DNA of 64,000 nt, taken from Magnetococcales bacterium (GTDB lineage Bacteria > Pseudomonadota > Magnetococcia > Magnetococcales > DC0425bin3). The notes under the pieces were generated by a model. It was not told the DNA's origin. It worked only from the letters and a program-made list of their open reading frames with translations, and ran no database searches. Made by a program: the position numbers and the translations under genes. The DNA lies in assembly GCA_015229045.1 (NCBI GenBank), contig JADGCJ010000004.1, positions 1 through 64,000 on the forward strand, given 5' to 3'. Of the stretch, positions 26,798 to 35,832 are shown piece after piece (the stretch's first letter is position 1; each line of letters opens with the position of its first letter).

Positions 26798-27699
26798 GGG
26801 GCCTCTCCTTGGGGTAGGGCCTGGAGAAGGAGTGACGGACTGCTTCCTTGACGAAATGTAGACGGCAGGGAAATGTGTTTGGGGGAGATTACGAGTTCGA
26901 TAGTTGAACGTTTGGTTTGCAGAGAGTAACGGATGGGTAGGATGGCGCGGCGACATGTATTATAAAGTTTACGAATGAGATCGTTATCATCGTAGGATAG
27001 AATCCATGGAAGGGTCTTTTGCCGCAGCAGGTAACGGGCGAGTGTGGTGTGGTCATTCTTACAATATTTGTTTAAATAGAGCCGTCTGCTGTTGCTTACG
27101 TAGGGAGGATCCAAATAGACCAGGGCACGACTTCTTGCTACCCCCTTGGGAAGATATGCTTTAAGGAAAGATAGAGCATCCATGCCGGTGAGTGCAATCC
27201 GATCACGCAGCCTTGCAATGGCCTGGATACGTGTACTCAGGTTGTCACGGTGAAAGCGGGCACCCAGGCGCCAGTTGCCTTGTTGGGCATAACCGCCAAT
27301 AGGACCAGCTTGGCTTAGGACGCCGGAACGATTGCAGCGGTTCATGTAAAAAGCCGCGAACCCGATATCAAATGGTGAATAGTTCTGATGGTTTTCGCAA
27401 ATGGTGTGTTGTCGTTGCCATTCGTCCATGTCGAGGGGGATGGTTTGGATGCGTTCAATAAAGGATTCGGGCTGGGTCAAAAGCGCATCCCAGAAAGCAT
27501 GGATACGCACATCAGCGTCATTAAGGTGGAGACGTGTGACGACCCCCGTTTGAAGCAGGTCAATTGCAGCCCCTGCACCGCCAGCGAATGGCTCGTAGTA
27601 GACGCAACCTCGGAGGTTGTTCATGTCCACTACATCTGTGAGGAACCTGGAGAAGGATCCTTTTCCTCCTGGGTAGCGTAAGGGACTGGGATACCTCAT
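26794..27699 (-). CDS. Dam-like DNA adenine-N6 methyltransferase
   Basis: A 301-residue methyltransferase of the D12 class from the ATG at 27699 (MRYPSPLRYPGGKGS). Visible motifs: the N-terminal YPGGK AdoMet element, EPFAGGAGAAIDLL (motif I, residues 36-49) and DPPY (197-200, catalytic). The frame is open to 27804, but the chosen start is the one that fits the family. It is the first gene of a three-gene operon with the ParB-like and nuclease genes. It probably methylates the adenine target that the cassette discriminates. Confidence 0.92.
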   Translation of the reverse strand: MRYPSPLRYPGGKGSFSRFLTDVVDMNNLRGCVYYEPFAGGAGAAIDLLQTGVVTRLHLNDADVRIHAFWDALLTQPESFIERIQTIPLDMDEWQRQHTICENHQNYSPFDIGFAAFYMNRCNRSGVLSQAGPIGGYAQQGNWRLGARFHRDNLSTRIQAIARLRDRIALTGMDALSFLKAYLPKGVARSRALVYLDPPYVSNSRRLYLNKYCKNDHTTLARYLLRQKTLPWILSYDDNDLIRKLYNTCRRAILPIRYSLQTKRSTIELVISPKHISLPSTFRQGSSPSLLLQALPQGEAP

Positions 27700-27876
27700 G
27701 ATTCTGAACTCTGTGAACATATGCCCGTTAAGATACTGCGCACGAATGCGCAGACGCCGCGTGACTACGCCGTTTCCCCACGCAGTTGCGGAGGATAGCA
27801 GCAATTTCCACGAAATAGCAACGGGCGCACGGCATTGTTTCGCATCGGACGCTGCCGATAGAAATGGAAGGGACGA

Positions 27877-28122
27877 TCAAGACCCATTCTTCAGCGAATA
27901 GGCGACAAACCGCTGGCTGAAGTCGGGCAGCAGGCGTTCGACCGGCTTGGGCAGAAAATGACCGCGATGCTCAACCTCGAACAGGAAATCCATCAGGGCG
28001 GAGAGCCTCTCATAATTGGGCCTGGTGTCGCGCATGATGCTGGCCACCGGACGGGGAACAGTCATCCCTTCGACCAGGTGGAGATAACCGATGATTTCCT
28101 GTGCAACTTTCAAGATGTCCAT
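27877..28122 (-). CDS. Small hypothetical protein (81 aa)
   Basis: A short protein from the ATG at 28122, which follows GGAAGG at a normal distance. It begins MDILKVAQEIIGYLHLVEGM and is mostly helical, with no motif I recognise. It lies between the methylase cassette and tRNA-Leu, all on the minus strand. Coding is plausible from the ribosome site and amino acid composition, not certain. Confidence 0.5.
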   Translation of the reverse strand: MDILKVAQEIIGYLHLVEGMTVPRPVASIMRDTRPNYERLSALMDFLFEVEHRGHFLPKPVERLLPDFSQRFVAYSLKNGS

Positions 28123-28357
28123 GAGGTTCAACCTTCCAGAAAGCATCCGTCAGTCAAAAACAATCCATTCCCTTGATACCACAAAGACCACCGAGGACAG
28201 GGGAAGCCCGTCCGGGCGAATCAAAAATCGCTTCTGTCGTCGATAGCGGAGAAAGAACCAACCTGGATGATCGGAAACAACGACCAAGCCACCTCGGCCA
28301 GGAGGCACACCCTCCCCCCTCCCGGGAGCCAAGAAGGTCTGGAAGCAGAGGGAAGAG

Positions 28358-28444
28358 TGGTGCCGGGGGCGGGAATCGAACCCGCATGTCGTTGCCAACG
28401 CCAGATTTTGAGTCTGGTGCGTCTACCAATTCCGCCACCCCGGC
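28358..28444 (-). tRNA. tRNA-Leu (anticodon CAA)
   Basis: An 87-base gene, read on the minus strand from GCCGGGG to an encoded CCA. The anticodon stem CCAGA/TCTGG has loop CTCAAAA (anticodon CAA), and a long variable arm (GTTGGCAACGAC) marks it as class II. The T-arm is GCGGGTTCGATTCCCGC. It marks the right border of the defence-rich region. Confidence 0.96.
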
Positions 28445-28489
28445 AGGCAGGAGGGACATTAGCAACTGTTGCCGGTGAAAGTCCAGGGC

Positions 28490-28660
28490 AATCGCATTTA
28501 AACTGCGTTTACTTTGGGACACGTCGCTTTTCTTGTTTGGAAAAAATGTTGGTATGAAAGACTTTATCGGGGCTTCGCCCCAAACCCCACCAGGACTCTG
28601 TCCTGGATCTGTCCGGTCGCCAGCCCCCTGGACCCCGATGCCAAAAAGCGATCAACCGTT
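28490..28660 (+). repeat. Dispersed multi-hairpin repeat, copy 4
   Basis: Starts CGCATTTAAACTGCGTTTAC and runs through the T-rich part (TCGCTTTTCTTG), ATGAAAGACTTTATCGG, GGGGCTTCGCCCC, CAGGACTCTGTCCTG and CCAGCCCCCTGG to GACCCCGATGCCAAAAAGCG. Nearly identical to copy 2 over its whole length. Confidence 0.85.
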
Positions 28661-28860
28661 TCATCTCTTCCGGCACCGACTGATGTCGTGGCCGATCTCT
28701 CCGGGTTTGGCTGGCGGGTCGGGCCAAGGGGGTCGAGAGGTGGTGAAGATCGCAGATTTTGTCGTTGGCAACTCCACATTTGACGACCAGGTTGGGCAAA
28801 GGGGTTTGAGAAGTGGTGAAGGCTCTGGTAACGTGATGGGTTCACGCGGGTCGCAATCTT

Positions 28861-28932
28861 TACCGTGAAAGTCGCGCAGCGACTCTATCGGAGGGTGGAG
28901 GGAGGCTCCCCCCCCATCCATGAAGGTTGGAC
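28861..28932 (+). repeat. Second dispersed repeat family, copy 1
   Basis: A unit of about 70 bases, GTGAAAGTCGCGCAGCGACT followed by GGAGGGTGGAGGGAGG and CCATCCATGAAGGTTGG. It shares this order with 43859-43933 and, more weakly, 42826-42893. It contains a small inverted repeat (GTCGCGCAGCGAC). It lies just upstream of the LsrF-like gene. Confidence 0.7.
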
Positions 28933-28968
28933 ACACCGCTTCAGACTTTCAGCGCGAGGAGAGATCCC

Positions 28969-29850
28969 ATGGCAGATACCGAAGGGACACAGGATGTTCA
29001 TGACTACCATCTTGATATTGCGGTCAAGAATCGACCGTTTCATCTCAAGGGGTGCCATGCCCTGGACTGGGGGATGCAAAATCGGTTGGCCAATATTTTT
29101 GATGCGGTCTCCGGCAAAACCGTCATGCTGGCGGTGGACCATGGCTACTTCATGGGGCCTACCACCGGCCTGGAACGCATGGATGTGACCATCGTCCCCC
29201 TGCTCGCCCATGCCGATACGCTCATGTGTACCCGGGGGGTCCTGCGCAGCACCATGCCCTCGACCTTCAACCGGGGAGTGGTTTTGCGGGCCAGCGGCGG
29301 TCCCAGCATCCTCAAGGAGCTCTCTGACGAAGAGATCGCCATGGATATCGAGGACGCCATCCGCCTGAATGCCTCGGCAATGGCGGTGCAGGTGTTCATC
29401 GGTGGTGAATTTGAGACCCGCTCCGTCCACAACATGACCCGGCTCGTGGATATGGGCAATCGCTATGGCATGCCCATCCTCGGCGTCACTGCCGTGGGCA
29501 AGGAGCTGGTTCGAGATGCGAAATACATGCGCCTGGCCAGCCGGATCTGCGCCGAGCTGGGCGCAAGCTACGTCAAAACCTACTATGTGACCGAAGGGTT
29601 CGAAACGGTGACCGCCTCCTGCCCGGTGCCCATCGTCATCGCCGGTGGCAAGAAGCTTCCGGAGTTGGATGCCTTGCGCATGGCCTACAATGCCATCCGG
29701 CAAGGAGCCGCCGGAGTGGACATGGGCCGCAATATTTTCCAGGCCGATGCCCCCACGGCCATGATCCTCGCCGTGCGCAAGGTGGTCCACGAAGGATTGC
29801 GACCGGAGGAGGCCTTCTCCTACTACAACTCGTTGAAAGCCAAAGGCTGA
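28969..29850 (+). CDS. LsrF/class I aldolase-family thiolase or aldolase
   Basis: A 293-residue TIM-barrel enzyme of the LsrF / DhnA-type class I aldolase family. It has [12 protein letters not shown] near residue 52 and [14 protein letters not shown], where the lysine is the expected Schiff-base residue; VIAGGKK and [12 protein letters not shown] match the phosphate-binding end of the barrel. LsrF itself is the thiolase of autoinducer-2 breakdown, but no other lsr genes are present, so the true substrate is unknown. The ATG at 28969 follows GAGGAGAG. It is followed 36 bases later by an aldolase/dehydrogenase fusion. Confidence 0.82.
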   Translation: MADTEGTQDVHDYHLDIAVKNRPFHLKGCHALDWGMQNRLANIFDAVSGKTVMLAVDHGYFMGPTTGLERMDVTIVPLLAHADTLMCTRGVLRSTMPSTFNRGVVLRASGGPSILKELSDEEIAMDIEDAIRLNASAMAVQVFIGGEFETRSVHNMTRLVDMGNRYGMPILGVTAVGKELVRDAKYMRLASRICAELGASYVKTYYVTEGFETVTASCPVPIVIAGGKKLPELDALRMAYNAIRQGAAGVDMGRNIFQADAPTAMILAVRKVVHEGLRPEEAFSYYNSLKAKG

Positions 29851-29886
29851 AGTCGATTGTGACTGCCGTACCGTCAAGGAAGAGCC

Positions 29887-31968
29887 ATGGACAATCGCTG
29901 GTCGGAGCAGGAAGCGGCAGAGTGCTTGCAAAAGTGGGGTCCTCGTTGGGGCGAACCCCTTGCCTTGCGCACCTATGCTGGTCGTTTACTGGGTCGGGAT
30001 GATCGGCTGGTTTTGCACGGTGGTGGCAATACCTCGGTCAAGACCACCCTGCCGGATTTGTTGGGACATCCGCGCCCCGTTCTTTTCGTCAAGGGATCGG
30101 GATTTGATCTGGCCAGCATGACTCCGGAAGGACATGTTGGCCTGGAACTGGAGTTTTTGCGCCAATTGCGTACACTGGAGGTGTTGTCGGATGCCGCCAT
30201 GGTCAACGTCTTGCGCACACATGCGCTGGATGCCGAGGCACCGACCCCTTCCATCGAGGCGTTGCTGCATGCCTTTTTGCCACCGCGCTTTATCGATCAC
30301 ACCCATGCCGATGCCATTCTGGCCCTGACCAACCGCACCGATGCCGCCAGCGCCATCCAGGATGCCCTGGGGGATGCGGTCATCGTTCTGCCCTATTTTC
30401 ATCCGGGGTTTGCCCTGGCCAAGGCGGCCGATGCAGCCTTCGCCGCCCATCCCGGGCGACAGGGCATGATCCTGATGCAGCATGGGTTGGTCACCTGGGG
30501 CGAAACGGCGGAAGAGTCCTATCGGGCAACCATCGACCTGGTCAGTCGCGCCGAGGCGTGGCTGGAAAAACAGCGCAAGCGGCCTGTCATCGCCACAGAT
30601 CCGGTGGATCCGGTCGATACCCGTGAGCGCTATCGGGCGATTGCCCCCTGGTTGCGCGGTCTTCTCGCCCGCCCGACCGGCAATCCGGATCGACCTCATC
30701 GGCGCGTCATTCTGCGTGTCCGCCATGACCGGGCAACCCTGGAGTTTTTGGCGGCACCGTGCGGGCGCGATGTGGCCATGACCCCTCCTCTCACCACCGA
30801 TCACCTCATCAGGACCAAAGCCCTGCCCCTGTGGTGTCCGGACCCGGCCCATCTGGAGACGGAGATTGCCGCCTATGCCCGGGCCTATGAGGCCTATTGG
30901 CAACGCCATGCCTCACGGGTGGCGCCAGGGGTCATGCCCTTCGATTCCCTGCCCCGGGTGATCTTGATTCCGCATGTGGGTGTGGTGTGCGTGGGCGCGG
31001 ATGCTCAAGAGGCCGACATCGCCAGAGACATCACCATGAACACCCTGGCCGTCAAGCGCCTGGTGACCGAGGGGGGCGTCTACGCCGGACTGCCGGAAGA
31101 GGCCCTGTTTGACATGGAGTATTTTCCCCTCCAACTGGCCAAGTTGACGCAACAAACTCCCCTCCCCCTGGCCCGCACCGTGGCCATGGTAACCGGAGCG
31201 GCGGGGGCCATCGGTTCGGGCATCTGCCGGACCTTGCTGGAAAACGGCGCCCATGTCGCAGCTACCGATCTGCCAGGAGAACACCTGGAGTCGCTGGTTC
31301 GCCAGCTCCAGCCTGAATTTGCCAAGAGAGTCATTGGTGTTCCGATGGACGTCACCGACCCGGATGCGGTTCATGACGCCTTTGCCAGCGTGAGCGAAAC
31401 CTGGGGCGGAGTCGATCTGGTGGTGATCAATGCCGGTCTTGCCCATGTCTCGCCGCTGGCCAAAATGGATCTGGAGGCTTTTCGGCGCGTGGCACGGGTC
31501 AACGTCGAGGGAACCTTGAACCTGTTGACCGCCATCGGCCCCCATATGCAGCTCCAGGGAACCGGCGGCGATGTGGTCCTGATCTCGACGAAAAATGTCT
31601 TTGCCCCCGGTGCCCAGTTTGGGGCCTACAGCGCCACCAAGGCGGCGTCCCATCAATTGGCCCGGGTGGCCAGCCTGGAGTTGGCCGACCAGGGAGTTCG
31701 CGTCAACATGGTCTCCCCGGACGCCGTCTTTGCCGATGGCGACCGCCGCTCCGGTCTGTGGGCAACCGTCGGTCCCGACCGCATGCGGGCGCGCGGCCTC
31801 GATGAACAAGGGCTGGAAGAGTATTATCGCAGCCGCAATTTGTTGAAGGCACGTATCACGGCCAGACACGTCGGCCAGGCCGTGCTGTTTTTTGCCACGC
31901 GCCAGACCCCTACCACCGGAGCGACCCTCCCGGTGGATGGCGGTCTGCCTGACGCCACGCCGCGCTGA
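29887..31968 (+). CDS. Class II aldolase / short-chain dehydrogenase fusion
   Basis: A 693-residue bifunctional enzyme of the RhaD-like aldolase/SDR type. The N-terminal class II aldolase domain has LHGGGNTSVKTTLPD and the zinc-binding HTHAD (residues 138-142), with a further ligand in QHGLVTWG. The C-terminal SDR domain begins VAMVTGAAGAIGSG, with the catalytic YSATKAA and a serine on the preceding strand (VVLISTKN). Such fusions cleave and oxidise deoxy-sugar phosphates, for example rhamnulose-1-phosphate. With the neighbouring LsrF-like gene it suggests a small sugar-degradation operon, but the sugar cannot be named from sequence. Confidence 0.9.
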   Translation: MDNRWSEQEAAECLQKWGPRWGEPLALRTYAGRLLGRDDRLVLHGGGNTSVKTTLPDLLGHPRPVLFVKGSGFDLASMTPEGHVGLELEFLRQLRTLEVLSDAAMVNVLRTHALDAEAPTPSIEALLHAFLPPRFIDHTHADAILALTNRTDAASAIQDALGDAVIVLPYFHPGFALAKAADAAFAAHPGRQGMILMQHGLVTWGETAEESYRATIDLVSRAEAWLEKQRKRPVIATDPVDPVDTRERYRAIAPWLRGLLARPTGNPDRPHRRVILRVRHDRATLEFLAAPCGRDVAMTPPLTTDHLIRTKALPLWCPDPAHLETEIAAYARAYEAYWQRHASRVAPGVMPFDSLPRVILIPHVGVVCVGADAQEADIARDITMNTLAVKRLVTEGGVYAGLPEEALFDMEYFPLQLAKLTQQTPLPLARTVAMVTGAAGAIGSGICRTLLENGAHVAATDLPGEHLESLVRQLQPEFAKRVIGVPMDVTDPDAVHDAFASVSETWGGVDLVVINAGLAHVSPLAKMDLEAFRRVARVNVEGTLNLLTAIGPHMQLQGTGGDVVLISTKNVFAPGAQFGAYSATKAASHQLARVASLELADQGVRVNMVSPDAVFADGDRRSGLWATVGPDRMRARGLDEQGLEEYYRSRNLLKARITARHVGQAVLFFATRQTPTTGATLPVDGGLPDATPR

Positions 31969-31977
31969 TCATCCTCC

Positions 31978-34900
31978 ATGCAACAAGCAAGGCATCCCCG
32001 TGCCCGGGAGTTTTTTCAGAAGGGATTGTTCAACGATTTGACCTCGTTTGCCCAGATGGAGGACCGGATCAGCGTCCTGGTGGATCCCTGGGCACAGCAG
32101 GCGGCCTTCGAGGTGTTTGCCGAGGCCTGGCTGGCGACCCGTCGCCTGGTTCTGGCGCGGGAGATTCAGCCGCGTCTGCCCCTTGAGCCAGGCCCGCCGG
32201 GACCGGATGGGTGCATCGAAACCCCTTGGGGGGATCGCATCGGCTATCGGGTGATCTTTCGGGCGGATCGCAAACCGCCGCCGCGCAAGGATCTGGGCTT
32301 CTTCCTGGAAGAGTCGCCCGAGGTTTGGTGGCAGCGGTTGTTGATCTGCAATGGACCGGCCGAACTGCCCACAACCTTGAACAGTCGTCCCCATTTTTGG
32401 CGGATTGCCCGCACCGACCTGGAACGCCTGGATGCCGAGGCGTTTCAAACCCTGCGCCGCTGGTTCATGGGGGGTGGTCTTCCCACCGAACGGGAATCAC
32501 CCCCGCTGTATCAGGCACGTATCCTCGCGACCCTGGCCGAGAGAGGAGTGTCGCAGGAGCGTGCCACGCTCGTTCTGCCAGGTGTTACGGGTGAAGGCTC
32601 TTTTCTGCGCCGTCTCTGTCTGCACAACAATGGGGCGGGTCTGGTCCTGCTCCTGGTCCGTTCCCTGGCGCGGATGCGGGCACTGTTGCGGGCCTGGCAG
32701 AGAGAGGGTGAGTGGTTCGCTCTGGCCGTTTTGGCGGCATGTCGGGAGCCGCTGGCCGGACGTCTGCCTGATCATCCGGTGTTGCGGCGCAGCGATCTGG
32801 ATTTTCCCCTGCTCGACAGACCGGAGTCCATGCGTCGCTTTCTGGGCTGGCGCTTTCACGGAACGCGGGTTTTGCTGACGACGCAGGCCTCCCTTCCCCT
32901 GATACGCGAGGCAATGGCAGGCCTGCCCCCCGCCGAACTGGCGATCGTGGAAGATGCCTGGAATCTGGTCGACGATCCCGAGATGTCGGCCCTGGAAGCT
33001 CTTGCCAGTCAACGTCTTTTCTTGACACCGCTCGCTTCCCGATACGACCTGGAACAGAGGGACCGGGAGGGGGAGAGCAAACGTATCTTTTCCCTGGGAG
33101 AGGGCGACCGTTTTGCTCCCCTCCTCGACCCTCTGGCCACCGATCCCCCACCCCGCGATGAAGGGTGGCGCCCGATCAAGGTGGTCTTGGTCGGATTGGC
33201 CGATCCGTTCGCACCCTGGGGTGACCTGCAACGTGCCTTGGCGGTGTGCGGTGTGCGCAGGGTGTTGACGTTTCACGACTCGGCGGAGGATGCGCGGGGA
33301 TTTGCTCGCCTGATCGGCGGCGACTCCGGTTGGCAGGCCCTCTATCTGGATGCCACCATGTCCGAGGCTCTGCAACAGCGCATCGTGACCAGTTTTCGCG
33401 AGGCGACCGGGCCGGTATTGCTGGCCAGTTTTCGTTCTTTGACCTCCGGGTTGGGTGTGCCTGCGGCGGATGCGGCGGTTTTTTTTCCTTCGGTGCGCAA
33501 GGATGCCTGGGAGAGCTGGACCACGGTCTGGGGATCGTTTCGTACCCCCGATGCCGGGAAGAGTGCGCCGGGCTGGTTGCTGTTGCCGGTGGTGTCGGGG
33601 CCGTCGCTCGCCGAGGGAATCACAGCGGACACCATGCCTGGTTTCTGGCGCATTCTGGAGACCATCCGCGATGTCGATGCCGGTTTGCGCCAACGTTTGC
33701 GCCAGGCCAGAATCCAGCTGGGCCGTACCGGAACCTGGGATCAGACCACTCTCATGGAGCGTATGGGGCGCATCGATCCCGGCGGTGTTCCCGGCGATCT
33801 CACCCCGGAGCTGGCCGATATCTTGCTGCGTCGTCTCACCGTCGCCTGGGACCAGCACTATGGTGCCCTCCTCACCAGTCATGAGCGCCATGGCGACCTC
33901 AACGGCGACCATCGCTTCGATCCCGAGCTGCAACAGTGGGTCAAAAATCAACGTCAGCTCTACAAAAAGGGGGGGATGGATCCGGAACGCATCAAGCTCC
34001 TGGATGAACTGGGCTTTGTTTGGGATCCGGCCCAGGCGCGTTGGGAGCAGATGCGGCAGCGATTGATCGCTCACAAGGAGCGGCGGGGCGATGCCAATAT
34101 TCCCCAGGTACTGGCCGAGGATCCGGAGCTGGCGCGCTGGGCTGCGGAGCAACGCAAAAACTGGAAAAGCAAAACCCTGGAAGCGGAACGGATGGCCGCC
34201 CTCGATCAACTGGGTTTTGTCTGGGATCCGGAGGCGGTGCACGGGGCGGAGATGCGCCAGCGTCTGCTCCAGTTCCGGGAACAGACCGGACACACGGATG
34301 TGCCGATTCCTTACCCTGACGATCCTGCCCTGGCAGTCTGGGTCACAGAGATGCGGCGCAAATGGCGCAAGGGCAACGTCGATCCCGAAATAGTGGAGGA
34401 TTTGACCGCTCTGGGGTTTGTCTGGGATCCCGAAGAGGTTGCCTGGGAAGAGATGTTCACCCGCCTGACAGCCTGGCGTGACTCCGCCGGACACGCCCGG
34501 ATTGCCGATCCCTTCCCGGCGGATTTGCCCCTGGGTCGTTGGGCCGAGGAGCAACGACGTGCCTGTCGCAAGAATCGTTTGTCCGATACACGCCGACAAC
34601 GCCTCGATGCCTTGGCCTTTGTCTGGGATCTGGAGGCGGATGCCTGGGAGAGCATGTTTCGCACCCTGGAGCGTTCGTTGCCCACCGAGGGGTTGTTTCC
34701 GGACACTTGGCCGGGGCAGCCCGAACTCGCCGAGTGGATAGCCCGCCAGTGCCGCATGTGGAAAAGCGAACGTCTGGATCCCGTCCGCAAGGCCCGCCTG
34801 GATACGCTGGGTTTTGTTTGGGATCCTGAGCGTCGTGCGTGGGAAAACAGGTTTGCCGATCTGGGGCGCTTCCATCGTCAATATGGCCACGTGCATATTC

Positions 34901-35832
34901 CCAGGGAGTCTTTGGCAGCTCCCGAGCTCGGTTCCTGGTTGGTGGAGCAGCGCAAAAGACACGCCCAGGGGCGTCTGGATGCGGAGTCCGTGGAGCGTTT
35001 GACTGCCCTGGGTGTTCTCTGGGATCAGGAGGAGGCCGAATGGGAGGGCATGTTGGCCACTTTGGTCTTGTTCCATCGGGAGCGCAACCATTGCGTGGTA
35101 CCGAAAGAGTGGCCCGACAACCCTGCCCTGGCGCGGTGGGTGGCCCAGCAGCGCCAGATCTATCGTCGAGAGCAGCTCTCTCCTGAGCGTGTGCAGCGTT
35201 TGAATGCCATCGGTTTCACTTGGGATTCGCGGGAGATTCTTTGGGAGGAGATGTTTGCCTTGTTGATGCTTTACCGGGAGAAGCATGGCGATTGCAATGT
35301 GCCGGATCCCTGGCCGGAGAATGCCGATCTGGCCTGGTGGGTCGGGGCGCAGCGCAAGGCGTATCAAAATGGCAATCTCAATCCCAAGTGGATTGCACGT
35401 CTCAATGCGGTCGGATTCATTTGGAACATGCAGGAGGCCCTGTGGCGAGAGATGCTGTTAGCGCTTATGAATTTTCACCGGCGTTTTGGTCATTGCCTCG
35501 TTCCGCGCAGTTGGGCGGAGAACCCCAAGCTGGCCAGTTGGGTGACAGCCCAGCGTCAGGCGTACAAGAGTGGTTCGTTGCCTGCGGAGCATATTGCTCT
35601 GCTTGATCCTCTGGGGTTCATTTGGGATCAGCAGCAGGTGGTACAGGAGGAGTTGTTCCTGGCCTTGCAGGTTTACAAACAGCGCTTTGGTCATTGTGAT
35701 GTTCCCGTCGAGTGGCCGGAGAACCCGCAATTGGGGCTTTGGGTTGCCAGTCAACGCCAGAGACGTGCGAGGGGAGAGTTGGAAACAGAGCGTATCAAGC
35801 GGTTGGAGGATATGGGGTTCAGGTGGGAGTGA
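31978..35832 (+). CDS. Catalytically dead SF2 helicase with ten helicase-associated repeats
   Basis: A 1284-residue protein. The N-terminal 600 residues follow the order of an SF2 helicase of the helicase-associated-domain group: the place of Walker A reads LPGVTGEGSF (no GKT), the DExH site reads LAIVEDAWN, and the C-terminal helicase part reads VLTFHDSAEDARGFARLI, SLTSGLGVPAADAAVFFP and WGSFRTPDAGKSAPG, where arginine-finger and GRALR residues are gone. Residues 622-1284 are ten tandem helicase-associated domains, each about 66 residues with a WV..QR and LGF.WD pattern. It is therefore more likely a DNA- or RNA-binding scaffold than an enzyme. It begins 9 bases after the sugar-enzyme fusion, without a strong ribosome site, and ends overlapping a convergent gene by 14 bases. 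Confidence 0.85.
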   Translation: MQQARHPRAREFFQKGLFNDLTSFAQMEDRISVLVDPWAQQAAFEVFAEAWLATRRLVLAREIQPRLPLEPGPPGPDGCIETPWGDRIGYRVIFRADRKPPPRKDLGFFLEESPEVWWQRLLICNGPAELPTTLNSRPHFWRIARTDLERLDAEAFQTLRRWFMGGGLPTERESPPLYQARILATLAERGVSQERATLVLPGVTGEGSFLRRLCLHNNGAGLVLLLVRSLARMRALLRAWQREGEWFALAVLAACREPLAGRLPDHPVLRRSDLDFPLLDRPESMRRFLGWRFHGTRVLLTTQASLPLIREAMAGLPPAELAIVEDAWNLVDDPEMSALEALASQRLFLTPLASRYDLEQRDREGESKRIFSLGEGDRFAPLLDPLATDPPPRDEGWRPIKVVLVGLADPFAPWGDLQRALAVCGVRRVLTFHDSAEDARGFARLIGGDSGWQALYLDATMSEALQQRIVTSFREATGPVLLASFRSLTSGLGVPAADAAVFFPSVRKDAWESWTTVWGSFRTPDAGKSAPGWLLLPVVSGPSLAEGITADTMPGFWRILETIRDVDAGLRQRLRQARIQLGRTGTWDQTTLMERMGRIDPGGVPGDLTPELADILLRRLTVAWDQHYGALLTSHERHGDLNGDHRFDPELQQWVKNQRQLYKKGGMDPERIKLLDELGFVWDPAQARWEQMRQRLIAHKERRGDANIPQVLAEDPELARWAAEQRKNWKSKTLEAERMAALDQLGFVWDPEAVHGAEMRQRLLQFREQTGHTDVPIPYPDDPALAVWVTEMRRKWRKGNVDPEIVEDLTALGFVWDPEEVAWEEMFTRLTAWRDSAGHARIADPFPADLPLGRWAEEQRRACRKNRLSDTRRQRLDALAFVWDLEADAWESMFRTLERSLPTEGLFPDTWPGQPELAEWIARQCRMWKSERLDPVRKARLDTLGFVWDPERRAWENRFADLGRFHRQYGHVHIPRESLAAPELGSWLVEQRKRHAQGRLDAESVERLTALGVLWDQEEAEWEGMLATLVLFHRERNHCVVPKEWPDNPALARWVAQQRQIYRREQLSPERVQRLNAIGFTWDSREILWEEMFALLMLYREKHGDCNVPDPWPENADLAWWVGAQRKAYQNGNLNPKWIARLNAVGFIWNMQEALWREMLLALMNFHRRFGHCLVPRSWAENPKLASWVTAQRQAYKSGSLPAEHIALLDPLGFIWDQQQVVQEELFLALQVYKQRFGHCDVPVEWPENPQLGLWVASQRQRRARGELETERIKRLEDMGFRWE
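33841..35829 (+). repeat. Ten tandem helicase-associated-domain repeats (protein level)
   Basis: Each unit of about 66 codons has the pattern W..M...L..(F/Y)....GH..VP....(N/D)P.L..WV..QR......L...R...L..LGF.WD. The later units (7-10) are the most alike (GHC.VP..W.ENP.LA.WV), which suggests later duplication there; units 4 and 5 are the most diverged. This also creates a long artefactual antisense frame. Confidence 0.9.

Noticed and set aside
8177..28444. Search for an integrase and a duplicated tRNA end marking a single genomic island
   Set aside because: No integrase gene and no second copy of the tRNA-Glu or tRNA-Leu 3' end seen by eye, so no att sites are called.
28885..29931. 348-codon minus-strand frame under the LsrF-like gene
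   Set aside because: Antisense of a conserved enzyme; begins in a repeat; no ribosome site.
32497..35367. 956-codon open frame antisense to the ten-repeat protein
   Set aside because: It mirrors the codon bias and repeat structure of the sense gene, has no ribosome site or recognisable domain, and the sense frame has clear repeated motifs.
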